Below are positions 9,074 through 18,003 of a stretch of DNA of 64,000 nt, piece after piece (position 1 is the stretch's first letter; every line of letters begins with the position of its first letter). Source of the stretch: Pelagicoccus sp. SDUM812005 (GTDB taxonomy: Bacteria; Verrucomicrobiota; Verrucomicrobiia; Opitutales; Opitutaceae); contig NZ_JARXIA010000011.1 of NCBI RefSeq assembly GCF_031127875.1, forward strand, positions 62,001-126,000, written 5' to 3'. A model generated the notes under the pieces. It saw only the letters and a program-made list of their open reading frames with translations. It was not told the DNA's origin and ran no database searches. The position numbers were made by a program, and so were the translations under genes.

Positions 9074-10084
9074 GTGTCGGTGGCTTTGCTCAGAAAAATT
9101 CCTTTCTTCCTGGCTCTCTACTTTTTTGCGAGCTTGGCGATCTTTGCGGCGATCGATGCGATTCCAGGAGATCCCGTCGCTCTGCGCTTTGGCAAGATGG
9201 TGGATGCGGAGCGGGTGGCGCTGGAGCGTGAGCGGCTCGGTCTGGATCGCACTTTCGTCGAGCGCTTCCTGTTGTCTCAAAAGCGTTTCGTTTCGGGGGA
9301 TTGGGGAAAGAGCTTGAGTAGTGCCCGAGCCACTACGGAGGATTTTCGGGCGTTTATGCCGGCGACCTTGGAATTGAGCCTATGCGCGATGGCCATTGGG
9401 GTATTGGTGGGATTGAGCGTGGCGTTGACGGGAGCGTTGGGGACGCATCCTTGGGTGGCTCGCTTGGCGAACGCTATTGGTGCGATCGGCTTGGTCGTAC
9501 CCATTTTTTGGATCGGGATTTTGCTTTTGGTGGTCGGTTCGCTGTGGTTGGGTTGGTTTCCGATGGGCGGACGGTTCGATATGGCAGCGATCCAGCCGGA
9601 TCGGGTGACGGGGTTCCTTTTTCTGGATACGTTGTTGGCGGGCGACTTGACGGCATTCGGGGTGGGCGTTCGGTATATCGCCTTGCCGGCCTTGTGCTTG
9701 TCGGTCTTTCCGGCGGCGAGCGTGGCCTCGGTGACTTGGGCTCGCTTGCAGGAGCCGGAGCTGCAGGCCTTTATCGTGGCCTTGCGTTCGCGGGGATTCG
9801 GAACGGCACGAATCTTGTGGAAGCATTTGCTACGGGTTTCGGCGGGACCGACGATCACGGTGATCGGCACTTCGTTTGGGGCGCTTTTGGGCGGCGCGTT
9901 TTTGACCGAGACGGTTTTTTCCTGGCCGGGGATCGGGCGTTATCTGGTGACCGCGATTTTGGAGCGTGATGTTTTCGTGGCTCAGAACCTTCTGACCTTC
10001 TTGGTGCTTTTGGTGGTCATGGTTGCCTTCGTGTCGGACTTGGTGGTGCTGCGTCTCGATCCGAGGAAGGGGGGCGACGCATGA
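9074..10084 (+). CDS. Peptide ABC transporter permease (DppB/OppB type)
   Basis: An integral membrane protein of 336 residues with the DppB layout: an N-terminal helix (KIPFFLALYFFASLAIFAAI), the periplasmic stretch IPGDPVALRFG, then five more helices. The ATPase-coupling EAA loop reads FIVALRSRGFGTARILWKHLLR. The start is uncertain. I chose GTG 9074, 56 bp after the upstream stop, with a GGAGGGGG run about 14 bp ahead; GTG 9080 is possible. The last codons overlap the next permease by 4 bp (ATGA). Confidence 0.88.
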   Translation: MSVALLRKIPFFLALYFFASLAIFAAIDAIPGDPVALRFGKMVDAERVALERERLGLDRTFVERFLLSQKRFVSGDWGKSLSSARATTEDFRAFMPATLELSLCAMAIGVLVGLSVALTGALGTHPWVARLANAIGAIGLVVPIFWIGILLLVVGSLWLGWFPMGGRFDMAAIQPDRVTGFLFLDTLLAGDLTAFGVGVRYIALPALCLSVFPAASVASVTWARLQEPELQAFIVALRSRGFGTARILWKHLLRVSAGPTITVIGTSFGALLGGAFLTETVFSWPGIGRYLVTAILERDVFVAQNLLTFLVLLVVMVAFVSDLVVLRLDPRKGGDA

Positions 10085-10845
10085 GGGAGGGGCGCTGGAT
10101 CAACGGAGTGGTGCTAGGAGCTCTGGCGGCGCTTTTGCTGGGCACGCTTTGGACGCCTTACGATCCTTACGAGCAGGCGTTTTTCGATTTGCGGATCAGC
10201 GGCTCGAGCGGGGCGCATTGGTTGGGGGTGGATCGTCTGGGGCAAGACTACTTGAGCCGGATTTGGCGAGGGGCCGGGAACTCGATCCTGTTCGCTTTTC
10301 TGGGCAGCGCGGCGGCCTTGCTGGTTTCGGCTTTGCTGCTTGGCTTGGAGCGGCTGGGCGGAGCGGCGGTGGGGAAGTCGGTGCGGGGCTTGGTTTCGTT
10401 TGGCATCGCGATGCCGGCGATCTTCGTGGGGCTGTTGGTGGTGACCTTTATGGAGCGAGGCGCGGCGGCCTTGACCATTGCGATCGGGGTGGCGGGGGTG
10501 CCGTTCGGATTTCGGCAGTTGCGAGTGCTGTGGAGCGAGCTCAATGCCACGGCCTACGTGGAAGCGAGCCGGGCGGTGGGCGGCTCGGTTTGGCATCGGT
10601 TTTGGTTTACGATTTGGCCGAATTTGTGGCCGCAGCTGTTGGGGCTGTGGAAGCTGGTTTTCGCTTTCGCTTTGCTGGAGCTTAGCGCCTTGACGTTTCT
10701 GGGGCTTGCGGGGGATCCGAACTGGGCGGAGCTGGGGACTTTGTTGAGGGAGGGGCAGAAGTTGCTGCTGAACAGTCCGGCTTTCGTGATTTGGCCGGGA
10801 GTGGCTCTGTGTTCGGTGCTAGGGATGGTGCAGCTGTTGCGGTAG
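10081..10845 (+). CDS. Peptide ABC transporter permease (DppC/OppC type), short
   Basis: A 254-residue inner-membrane permease. It carries the DppC signature HWLGVDRLGQDYLSRIWRGA near residue 45 and the EAA-type loop ATAYVEASRAVGG. It overlaps the previous permease by ATGA. It is shorter than the usual 280-300 residues and stops at LGMVQLLR, before the usual GDxLRDxLDPR tail. I see no frameshift that would restore the tail, so this is probably a natural short form. No terminator on this strand follows. Confidence 0.85.
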   Translation: MREGRWINGVVLGALAALLLGTLWTPYDPYEQAFFDLRISGSSGAHWLGVDRLGQDYLSRIWRGAGNSILFAFLGSAAALLVSALLLGLERLGGAAVGKSVRGLVSFGIAMPAIFVGLLVVTFMERGAAALTIAIGVAGVPFGFRQLRVLWSELNATAYVEASRAVGGSVWHRFWFTIWPNLWPQLLGLWKLVFAFALLELSALTFLGLAGDPNWAELGTLLREGQKLLLNSPAFVIWPGVALCSVLGMVQLLR

Positions 10846-10876
10846 CGGTTGCTGGGCATTCGCGTTAGGGAAGACG

Positions 10877-10904
10877 AAAAAGCCCATCCGTTTCGGGATG
10901 GGCT
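10877..10904 (-). terminator. Rho-independent terminator for the SYLF-domain gene
   Basis: On the minus strand AGCCCATCC and GGATGGGCT form a 9-bp stem followed by TTTTT. It lies about 30 bp after the stop at 10934. On the plus strand no T-run follows, so it does not serve the permease operon. Confidence 0.8.
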
Positions 10905-10933
10905 GGTGAAAGTTTGAGGGTCGAAGCGAAGTC

Positions 10934-11635
10934 TTAGCGTCCGCCGCCGGTGTAGTAGTTGAGGCGTTGGAGCAGGGCGTTGGCTTCGGGGGGGAGCTCG
11001 AACCAGTCGCTGAGCACGATCTCGGGCATGTTGTAGTCGGTGTTGTAGAAGGACTGGGTGGCTCGGTTGTCGGGGGAGACCCAGCCGGCCTTCACGGCGA
11101 CGCCTGCGAAGAGGCCCTTTTTGTTGGAGTAGACGAGGATCTTGGCGTTCTTGTAGTCGATGCTGGAGCGCGATTCGCGGGAGCTGGCGAGCGGTCCGGC
11201 CACGGCAGCGGCATCGGCCCCGAAATCGAAGCGTCCGGTGTAGGCCTTGCGCACGGTGTCGAGGTCCATGATGACGTAGACGGCGTCGAATTCCTTGACG
11301 CCGAGCTGGAGTCCGATGTTGGCGCCGCCGGTGCGAACGAAGGCGGGGACGCCCCATTCTTGGGTGATGGGGTTCTTGGCGATGAGGATGCCGTTGCCGG
11401 CGTGGCCGCCGATCATGAATCCGCCGCGGTAGTTGAGGGTGAAGATGATGCCTTGGGCGTCTTGCAGGATGTCGGCGGGGATGGCGGTGGCAGGGTCTGC
11501 CATGATTTCCTCGAGCACGTATTCGCCGGAGACGATGCGGTCGACGAGTTTTTCGCGCTTGGGGGCGGCGTTGGTGGAGGCCGCGAAAAGGACGAAGCCT
11601 AGGCAGGCAAGTGCGATCCGATTGATTTGCTTCAT
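10934..11635 (-). CDS. Exported SYLF/YSC84-domain lipid-binding-like protein
   Basis: 233 residues. MKQINRIALACLGFVLFAASTNA is a signal peptide with a likely cut after TNA. The mature protein has the SYLF pattern: IPADILQDAQGIIF, then GGFMIGGHAGNGILI, GANIGLQLGVKEFDAVYVIM, and GLFAGVAVKAGWVSPD. The domain binds phosphoinositides in eukaryotes; bacterial exported members have no settled role, and an envelope function is likely. It is a single gene with its own terminator. About 215 bp upstream (11636-11849) contain nothing I recognise. Confidence 0.82.
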   Translation of the reverse strand: MKQINRIALACLGFVLFAASTNAAPKREKLVDRIVSGEYVLEEIMADPATAIPADILQDAQGIIFTLNYRGGFMIGGHAGNGILIAKNPITQEWGVPAFVRTGGANIGLQLGVKEFDAVYVIMDLDTVRKAYTGRFDFGADAAAVAGPLASSRESRSSIDYKNAKILVYSNKKGLFAGVAVKAGWVSPDNRATQSFYNTDYNMPEIVLSDWFELPPEANALLQRLNYYTGGGR

Positions 11636-11849
11636 AACTATATGTAGGATTGGCGCTTGGGTAAGAGGTTCCTTTTGCAGCGCGTTGCCGTTGATTGGAA
11701 GCGATTATTTGAGGGGGCTCTCGGATTTTGCAACAGAAGATATGGAGGAGGCTTGCTGGGCGGAGTCGCTCGGCTCGAGGCAGCTTGCGGGGGGATTTGG
11801 CGACTAAAGGATTGTTTTGAGGCGTGGGTATGGTTTCTTAGCGCCCTGC

Positions 11850-13637
11850 ATGTCACGAAGTGATAGATCTTTTTATCGCGTATCCCGTCGCTGGATCGCG
11901 GATCTGATGGAACGGCTAGCCTTGAGCCAAAGGAGCCGTTTCAACGTTTTGGCTATCTTGATCGGCGTTTTGAGCGGGCTGAGCGCGGTGGCCTTCCACC
12001 AGTCCATCCATTGGGCGGAGGACAATTGGATCTATCGGGTGAGCCAGATCCCCGGGTGGTTGGGAGTGCTGGCCTTGATTTTCCTCCCGGCTTTGGGCGG
12101 GCTGGTGGTCGGCTTTCTGATCAAGCACTGGGCGCCGGAAGCGGCGGGGAGCGGCATCCCTCAGGTGAAGGCTGCCTATTTCCTGAAGTTTGGACGGATC
12201 CGCTTCCGGGCGGCGTTGGGCAAGTTTTTGTTGGGGACGGCATCGATCGGCACGGGAGCGAGCCTCGGGCGGGAGGGGCCGACGGTTCACTTGTCGGCGG
12301 CCATCGCCTCTTGGGTGGGGCGTTGGTTCGGACTGGCTCCGCGTCAGATCATGGCCTTGATCCCCTTGGGGTGCGCGGGCGGCATCGCGGCGGCTTTCAA
12401 CACGCCTCTGGCGGCGATCGTTTTCGCGATCGAGGAGATTATGGGGGACATGAAGCACAAGGCCTTCGCGGGGATCGTGATGGTGGCGGTGATCGCGGCG
12501 GTGATCGAGCGCTCTTTGCTCGGCACGGACGCGATGTTCCAAGTGCCGTTCCACCCGGATCACATGTCGGGCATGAGCTTGGCGATGAGCGTGGTGCTTG
12601 GCGTCTTGGCGGGGTTCGTTTCCCACGTTTTCGTGGAATGCCTGTTGCGGGCTCGCGAGCGAGTGAAGCTGGTGCGCGGGCGCTTCAGCTGGATGATGCC
12701 GGGTTTGGGCGGATTGCTTACGGGCTGCGTCGGGGCTTTGGTGTATAAGAATCTTGGGCACATGGGCGTGTTCGGGATCGGTTACTTGGATCTTTCTTCG
12801 GCCTTGGCGGGCAGCTTGGGCTTAGGCGTGCTGTTGGCTTTGTTCGTGGGGAAGTTTTTGGCTACGATCTTTTCGTACTCCAGCGGCGGTTCGGGGGGGA
12901 TTTTCGCCCCGACGCTTTTTATCGGCGCCATGTTGGGCGGAGCGGTGGGAGTGTTGGCCGAAATGGCTACGCACGAGGCGGGTTTGTTGCCGCACGTCTT
13001 GGCTTTGGTGGGAATGGGTGCTCTCTTTGCGGGAGTGATTCGCGCTCCGGTGACTTCCATCCTTATCATCTTCGAGCTGACCCGGGACTATAACCTGATC
13101 CTGCCGATCATGCTCGCGAACCTGATCTCCTACGCGATTGCGACCAAGTTGCGGGAAGTGCCGATCTACGAGGCATTGTTGCTTCAGGACGGAATCAATC
13201 TGCGCAAGTTTCCGATTTTGCGTCCGAGTCAAGGTTGGCAAAACATGCCTGTGGGATCCATCATGACGAACACAGTTCACACCTTGCGGGCGGACATGTC
13301 GCTGGAGGATGCGTGGGCGAAGATTAAGGGAGAAGGCTTTAAAGTGTATCCAGTTGTTGACGACGAGATGCACTACGTCGGTTTGGTTCACCGCAAGGGA
13401 GTTAAGATTGTTAGCGCCGAGTCTCCGAAGAAGCAGGTGCAGGACATCTTCATTTCGAAGTCCTTCCCTAAGGTGTATCCAGATACTAAGATACGCGAGG
13501 CGGCTAAGCAGTTTGTGAATACGGAGTGGATTGCTCTACCGGTGATCAGCCGCTTGGACCAGGGACGCGTGGTCGGAGTGGTGACCTTGCACGATATTAC
13601 GCGGCAGCAGTTCTTGCAGGAAACGAAGGGCGACTAA
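11850..13637 (+). CDS. ClC-family chloride channel/antiporter with C-terminal CBS pair
   Basis: A 595-residue inner-membrane protein. The anion filter motifs are GSGIP (100-104), GREGP (140-144) and GGIFAPTLFIGA. Both the gating glutamate (E142) and a glutamate pair in VFAIEE (195-196), where transporters keep their proton glutamate, are present. That points to H+/Cl- exchange rather than a passive channel. Two CBS domains, which usually bind adenosine nucleotides, fill the last 140 or so residues (PVGSIMTNTVHTL, then VQDIFISKSFPKVYPDT). The frame is open upstream to a TTG at 11817, but the first ATG at 11850 is preferred. The methyltransferase gene follows after 15 bp. Confidence 0.9.
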   Translation: MSRSDRSFYRVSRRWIADLMERLALSQRSRFNVLAILIGVLSGLSAVAFHQSIHWAEDNWIYRVSQIPGWLGVLALIFLPALGGLVVGFLIKHWAPEAAGSGIPQVKAAYFLKFGRIRFRAALGKFLLGTASIGTGASLGREGPTVHLSAAIASWVGRWFGLAPRQIMALIPLGCAGGIAAAFNTPLAAIVFAIEEIMGDMKHKAFAGIVMVAVIAAVIERSLLGTDAMFQVPFHPDHMSGMSLAMSVVLGVLAGFVSHVFVECLLRARERVKLVRGRFSWMMPGLGGLLTGCVGALVYKNLGHMGVFGIGYLDLSSALAGSLGLGVLLALFVGKFLATIFSYSSGGSGGIFAPTLFIGAMLGGAVGVLAEMATHEAGLLPHVLALVGMGALFAGVIRAPVTSILIIFELTRDYNLILPIMLANLISYAIATKLREVPIYEALLLQDGINLRKFPILRPSQGWQNMPVGSIMTNTVHTLRADMSLEDAWAKIKGEGFKVYPVVDDEMHYVGLVHRKGVKIVSAESPKKQVQDIFISKSFPKVYPDTKIREAAKQFVNTEWIALPVISRLDQGRVVGVVTLHDITRQQFLQETKGD

Positions 13638-13652
13638 CAAAGCGAATTTGAG

Positions 13653-14879
13653 ATGAAGAAGGAAAACGTTTGGAAGCGTGGCGGCGGCGATAAGCCGAAG
13701 GCCTCAACTGCAGGGCGGCGTACGCCTTGGGTAGAGATAAAGACATTCACTTTCCACCCGACGATTTACAAGTCGATGCTGGGGAAGGTTTCGGCGGATG
13801 CGCTCGCGGGCGATATCGTAACGGTCTACGATCGCAAGGGAGAGATCTTTGGAACGGGGCTGTACAATGGTAAGGCTCGCGTGCCTTTGCGCATGTACCG
13901 GCATGGCGAGGACGCTTTCGGCGAGGAGGACTTTCTGGGGTTGATCGACCGAGCGATCGAGCTGCGTCGCGGTACGATGGGCTTGGATGCGAGCACGGAG
14001 GCCTATCGGGTGATCCACTCCGATGGGGATGGGTTGAGCGGCTTGGTGGTGGATAAGCTCGGTTCCGTATTGAGCGTTCAAGTACACTCGTACGGAGTGT
14101 ACCAGCGTCTCGCCGAATGGATTCCTTACTTGAAGGAGAAGCTCGAGGCGACGGAGGCGATCGTGGAAGTGGACCAGAAGATCGCGGACCTGGAGGGGAT
14201 TCGCATCGACGAAAGCCTGTCGGACGACATCCGCTTCATGAAGTTCGAGGAGCATGGGATTCGCTACGAAGCGGATTTCCGGGATGGTCATAAGACCGGA
14301 TTCTTTTGCGACCAGCGCGACAACCGAAAGCGTTTCGGGGAGTTCGCGAAGGGCAAGGACGTGCTCGACGTTTGTTGCTACACGGGAGGCTTCGCCTTGA
14401 ACGCGGCGGTGAGCGGCGGCGCGTCGGAGGTGACGGCGGTGGACCTTGATGAGAAGGCGATCGCCCAAGGAAAGCGCAACGCGAATTTGAACGGGCAGGC
14501 CCGCGTGAACTGGACGCATTGCGACGCGTTTTCCTTCATGCGGCAGATGCAGCGCAACGGGCGGCAATGGGACTTGGTCAACCTAGATCCGCCGAAGTTG
14601 ATCTTCAGCAAGGAGCAGCAGGCGGAAGGGATGAAGAAATACGAGGACTTGAACCAGCTGGCTTGTACCTTGGTGAAGCCCGGCGGGGTGATGGCGACTT
14701 ACTCCTGTTCGGGCCAGCTATCGGCTGAGGAGTTCGAGAGCATGGCGATTCGCTCGGCCCATCGGGCGGGGCGTCGCTTGCAGATTTTGGACCGGACGGG
14801 CGCGGGCGGGGATCACCCCGTGATGTCGAATTGTCCGGAGAGCCGTTACCTGAAGGCGATTTGGTCGATCGTCTGGTAG
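13653..14879 (+). CDS. RlmI-type class I SAM-dependent rRNA methyltransferase
   Basis: 408 residues. After a basic 25-residue tail comes a PUA-like RNA-binding domain (HPTIYKSMLGKVSADALAGD, GEIFGTGLYNG), a middle domain (HSDGDGLSGLVVDKLG) and a Rossmann methyltransferase domain with FFCDQRDNRKR, SAM motif I VLDVCCYTGGFALNA, acidic AVDLDEKA and the NLDPPKL catalytic motif. The C-terminal GGDHPVMSNCPESRYLKA is typical of the RlmI/RlmK family, which makes m5C in 23S rRNA. The exact target base is inferred only from the family. It is probably co-transcribed with the ClC gene. Confidence 0.9.
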   Translation: MKKENVWKRGGGDKPKASTAGRRTPWVEIKTFTFHPTIYKSMLGKVSADALAGDIVTVYDRKGEIFGTGLYNGKARVPLRMYRHGEDAFGEEDFLGLIDRAIELRRGTMGLDASTEAYRVIHSDGDGLSGLVVDKLGSVLSVQVHSYGVYQRLAEWIPYLKEKLEATEAIVEVDQKIADLEGIRIDESLSDDIRFMKFEEHGIRYEADFRDGHKTGFFCDQRDNRKRFGEFAKGKDVLDVCCYTGGFALNAAVSGGASEVTAVDLDEKAIAQGKRNANLNGQARVNWTHCDAFSFMRQMQRNGRQWDLVNLDPPKLIFSKEQQAEGMKKYEDLNQLACTLVKPGGVMATYSCSGQLSAEEFESMAIRSAHRAGRRLQILDRTGAGGDHPVMSNCPESRYLKAIWSIVW

Positions 14880-14894
14880 TGGATCGAACCGTGC

Positions 14895-15401
14895 CTAGAG
14901 CCCGTGAAGTTGCTCCCAGCGGCAGCACATTCTCGCAGCGACTCGGTGGACGGTTTCTCCATCGAGGGGCTTGGCTACGATCTCCACGGGGACGGGCCCG
15001 AGCGCGTCGGATATCGTCTCGAGGGCTTCCGGGGGATTGCTGCTGGTGATCGCGAAGATGATTCTTGGGTTGGCTTCCTGGAGAAGCTTGATGGTCTCGG
15101 TACCGTCTAGGTTTCCGGTCTTGAGATCGATAAAGGCGACTTGGATGGGCCGGTTTCCGGTGGCTCGCTTGCTGGCGATCTGGACTGCGGAATTGCCTTC
15201 GTCGGCGTGCAGGATGCTGAAGTTTCGAGTGTCGGCGAAGTCGAGGACGAGCGATTCGTCGGCGTTGCCGCTAGCGGTGGCGATTTCGGTTTCGTCCGGC
15301 TGGAGGTAAAGGTCGAAGCTCGCGTGGATCGATGGTTCTTCGTTGACGACGATGATGTTCCGGTAGCGGGCGCCCGGCATGGTCGGATCTGATAGGATCA
15401 T
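14895..15401 (-). CDS. Response-regulator receiver-domain protein (stand-alone, altered acidic pocket)
   Basis: 168 residues and essentially one receiver domain. NIIVVNEEPSIHASFDLYL is the first strand and helix, with the usual Asp-Asp pair replaced by Asn-Glu-Glu (20-22). The phospho-acceptor Asp 92 (FIDLKTGNLDG), the switch Thr 119 (FAITSS) and the conserved Lys 144 (VAKPLDG) are all present. There is no output domain, so it would work through protein contact. Start: ATG 15401 is preferred; ATG 15380 is possible. It faces away from EF-P; the sensor kinase at 16373 is the nearest possible partner. Confidence 0.7.
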   Translation of the reverse strand: MILSDPTMPGARYRNIIVVNEEPSIHASFDLYLQPDETEIATASGNADESLVLDFADTRNFSILHADEGNSAVQIASKRATGNRPIQVAFIDLKTGNLDGTETIKLLQEANPRIIFAITSSNPPEALETISDALGPVPVEIVAKPLDGETVHRVAARMCCRWEQLHGL

Positions 15402-15663
15402 GGGGATGGGGTTTAAGGGGTTGAGGGAAACGATTGGCTTGCGGAGACCAGCCGATCGATGGGGGTACTCTATTGTTCGGACGAATTGTCGAGCGCTTAA
15501 CAATAAGCGGTGAAAAAGAGGGAGGCAGGGGCAGGCGCGCGATTTCTCGGTAGGGGGAAGGGTTTCCGTTTGGGAATTGGGGCGACGGTGACGCAGGTGT
15601 TCGTTCTGACTCTCTCGAAGAGTCTCGACAAACGGCGGAAGCTGCGCACTCGTTTTTTCCCTT

Positions 15664-16224
15664 ATGGCTACCAAGGTAAACAAAATCTCCCGCGGAAACG
15701 TCATCGAATACGAGAAGCAGCCCTGCTTGGTGATCGAATGTAAAATCGTTGCTCCGCCAAACATGTCCGCTCTCTGCCAGATGCAGCTCAAGAATCTCAA
15801 GACTGGCAAAGTCATCCACAACCGCACGAACGTGGGAGATTCCTACGAGGTATTGCACAAGGAGATCAAGGATCTGGAGTACTCTTATCCGAACGGGGAC
15901 ATGTACGCGTTCATGGATCTGGAGACCTACGAGACGATTGAGATTTCCCAGGAGGTCGTTGGGGACGCCAAGGACTTTCTGATCGAAGGCAAGAGCTACC
16001 AGATCTTCTTCGTGGACGGCAACGCCTTGGGCGTGGAGCTTCCGTCTTCCATCGAGATGAAGGTTATCGAGGCGCCGGAAGCGGTTCGTGGAGATACCTC
16101 TGGAAACGTGCAGAAAACAGTGGTGCTCGAAACGGGCATCGAGGTGCGGACTCCGATCTTCATCAAGGAAGGCGAGATCATCAAGATCCGCCCTGAGGAC
16201 AAGAGCTACCAAGGCCGGGCCTAG
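15664..16224 (+). CDS. efp: Translation elongation factor P
   Basis: 186 residues with the three-domain EF-P layout: KOW-like domain I (IECKIVAPPNMSALCQMQLK), domain II (DMYAFMDLETYETIEIS) and a C-terminal OB domain ending TGIEVRTPIFIKEGEIIKI. It relieves ribosome stalling at polyproline stretches. The domain I tip loop, normally PGKG or PGRG with the modified Lys/Arg, reads PPNM, with Asn 33 at the tip. So neither lysylation nor rhamnosylation is possible there, and no modification enzyme gene is nearby. There is no Shine-Dalgarno before ATG 15664. The divergent 262-bp gap to the receiver gene holds an inverted repeat GACTCT-CTCGA-AGAGTC but no convincing promoter. Confidence 0.93.
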   Translation: MATKVNKISRGNVIEYEKQPCLVIECKIVAPPNMSALCQMQLKNLKTGKVIHNRTNVGDSYEVLHKEIKDLEYSYPNGDMYAFMDLETYETIEISQEVVGDAKDFLIEGKSYQIFFVDGNALGVELPSSIEMKVIEAPEAVRGDTSGNVQKTVVLETGIEVRTPIFIKEGEIIKIRPEDKSYQGRA

Positions 16225-16256
16225 CGAGTTTGTCTCTCTATCCTAAATAAACTTTT

Positions 16257-16292
16257 AAAACGCCAAGTCTGCTCGTCAGGGTTGGCGTTTTT
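16257..16292 (+). terminator. Rho-independent terminator after efp
   Basis: AAACGCCAA and TTGGCGTTT pair around a 15-nt loop and run into TTTTT, 33 bp after the efp stop. Confidence 0.85.
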
Positions 16293-16372
16293 CGTTTCAG
16301 GAGTTTCCCTAGCAGGTCGAAGCCTAGCGCGAGCGCGAGGGAATCGTTTATTCCGTCGCGACCCAGGAAACC

Positions 16373-17989
16373 ATGGATTACAACCGGAGCCAGTCGAAGT
16401 CACCGATCTTCGTTAGAAGCGTATTGCAGTGGACTGCGGTCTCAGTTTTAGCGATTGGGGTCCTCTGGGCATCGAACGCGACCCGCCAGGCGATGCGACG
16501 GGCGGATTTGAATAAGCTGGTCAAACTGCAGGAGGAAGCGGTTTTGCTGGAGGCGAATGCGATCCGGTACCGCCTCGAGGCGGAAACCTTGTCCTCCTTT
16601 TATCTGATCACGAGTCTGGGCGCCTACATTTCTATCAATCCGGAGATGTCGCAGGAGGAGTTCAGCCGTTTCGCGGCGACGATCTTCGACGCGAAGCCCG
16701 GCTTGGTTAACATCGCGGCGGCCCCGGATCTGGTGATCCGTTACGTTTACCCGATGGAAGGGAATGAGGCGGCTCTCGGGCTCGACTACATGCGCACGCC
16801 CACGCAGCGGCAAGCGGCTCTGGCGGTCAAGGATAGCGGTGAGCCGGTCATCGCAGGTCCCTTGGAATTGGTGCAGGGCGGGATTGCCGTCATCGGGCGT
16901 TTCCCCGTTTACGACCGCTCCGGCTTCTGGGGCATCGTATCGACTCCGATCTACTTGAACCAGCTCTTGCGAGATGCGGGAGTGTTCGACGAAGAGCTGT
17001 CGATCGAAACGGCGATCCGAGGCAAGGATGGCAAGGGGGCTCAGGGAGAGGTCTTCTGGGGCGATCCGGAGTTGTTTTTGGATCACTCCCTGCGAATTCC
17101 GATCCAGCTCTTCTCGGGCACTTGGCAACTGGGCGCTCGACCTAAGATGGGCTGGGCGAAGGAAGCCCCGAACGGGAAGTGGATCGACCTCTTCGTTTGG
17201 TTGGCGGCGGGCCTCGTTATCGTGATAAGCGTCCTTTTGAATGCCTACGTGCTACGCTTGGTGAAGGGCCGGGAGGTCGAGGCGAGCGTCAGCCGAGCGA
17301 AGTCGCGTTTCCTTGCAACGATGAGCCACGAGATCCGCACTCCGCTCAATGGTATCTCCGGAGTGGCTCACCTGCTGGAGATGGAGGACCTCGACGAGGA
17401 GCAACGCGAATTGACTGGCACGATCATCAGTTCGGCGGAGGCCCTTAACGGTTTGCTGTCGGATATTCTCAATCTCAGCAAGCTGGAGCAAGGGGGCTTT
17501 TCGACGCGACCGGAGCAGGTGGTCTTGAGCGACATTTTCGATCCGATTCGCGGTCTGCTTAAGGTAGAGGCCGAGCGAAAGTCGATCGTCTTGCATTGGG
17601 GGGAGGTTCCTGCCGATTGCCGGACGCTTGTGCTCGATCCGCTGGTATTGCGGCAGGTCGTTTGGAACCTTGCGAGCAACGCGGTCAAGTTTACCAAGGA
17701 AGGAGAGGTGCGCGTATCCTTCGAGACCTTCCACAGCGAGCGTCGCCGCTCTCGGATTTTGCGTATTGTAATCCAGGATACGGGCGTCGGAATCGATCGC
17801 TCCCGTCACGAAGCTGTATTCGAAGATTTCGTACAGGAAGACGATAGTACGACTCGAGAGTTCGGCGGAACGGGGCTGGGACTGGCCATCGTAAAGCGTT
17901 TGCTGGTCGGCGTGGGCGGATCCATCTCGCTTAAGAGCGAGAAGGGGAAGGGCAGCGTCTTTACCGTTGAATTGCCGGTTTCGTCCTGA
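16373..17989 (+). CDS. CHASE-type membrane sensor histidine kinase
   Basis: 538 residues. One membrane helix (residues 18-34) is followed by a periplasmic CHASE-like sensor domain of about 240 residues (LEAETLSSFYLITSLGAYIS, LVIRYVYPMEGNEAALGLD, GGIAVIGRFPVYD), a second helix (DLFVWLAAGLVIVISVLLNA), a HisKA domain with SHEIRTPLNG (phospho-His 319) and a HATPase_c domain with N-box NLASNAVKF, G1 DTGVGID and G2 GGTGLGLAIVKRLL. CHASE domains sense small molecules outside the membrane; the ligand is unknown. There is no receiver domain. The divergent receiver protein at 14895-15401 is a possible partner. Confidence 0.88.
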   Translation: MDYNRSQSKSPIFVRSVLQWTAVSVLAIGVLWASNATRQAMRRADLNKLVKLQEEAVLLEANAIRYRLEAETLSSFYLITSLGAYISINPEMSQEEFSRFAATIFDAKPGLVNIAAAPDLVIRYVYPMEGNEAALGLDYMRTPTQRQAALAVKDSGEPVIAGPLELVQGGIAVIGRFPVYDRSGFWGIVSTPIYLNQLLRDAGVFDEELSIETAIRGKDGKGAQGEVFWGDPELFLDHSLRIPIQLFSGTWQLGARPKMGWAKEAPNGKWIDLFVWLAAGLVIVISVLLNAYVLRLVKGREVEASVSRAKSRFLATMSHEIRTPLNGISGVAHLLEMEDLDEEQRELTGTIISSAEALNGLLSDILNLSKLEQGGFSTRPEQVVLSDIFDPIRGLLKVEAERKSIVLHWGEVPADCRTLVLDPLVLRQVVWNLASNAVKFTKEGEVRVSFETFHSERRRSRILRIVIQDTGVGIDRSRHEAVFEDFVQEDDSTTREFGGTGLGLAIVKRLLVGVGGSISLKSEKGKGSVFTVELPVSS

Positions 17990-18003
17990 GCTTTCGAAGC
18001 TTG

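Noticed and set aside
10877-10904. Hairpin as terminator of the permease operon
   Set aside because: The T-run is only on the minus strand, so it serves the SYLF gene.
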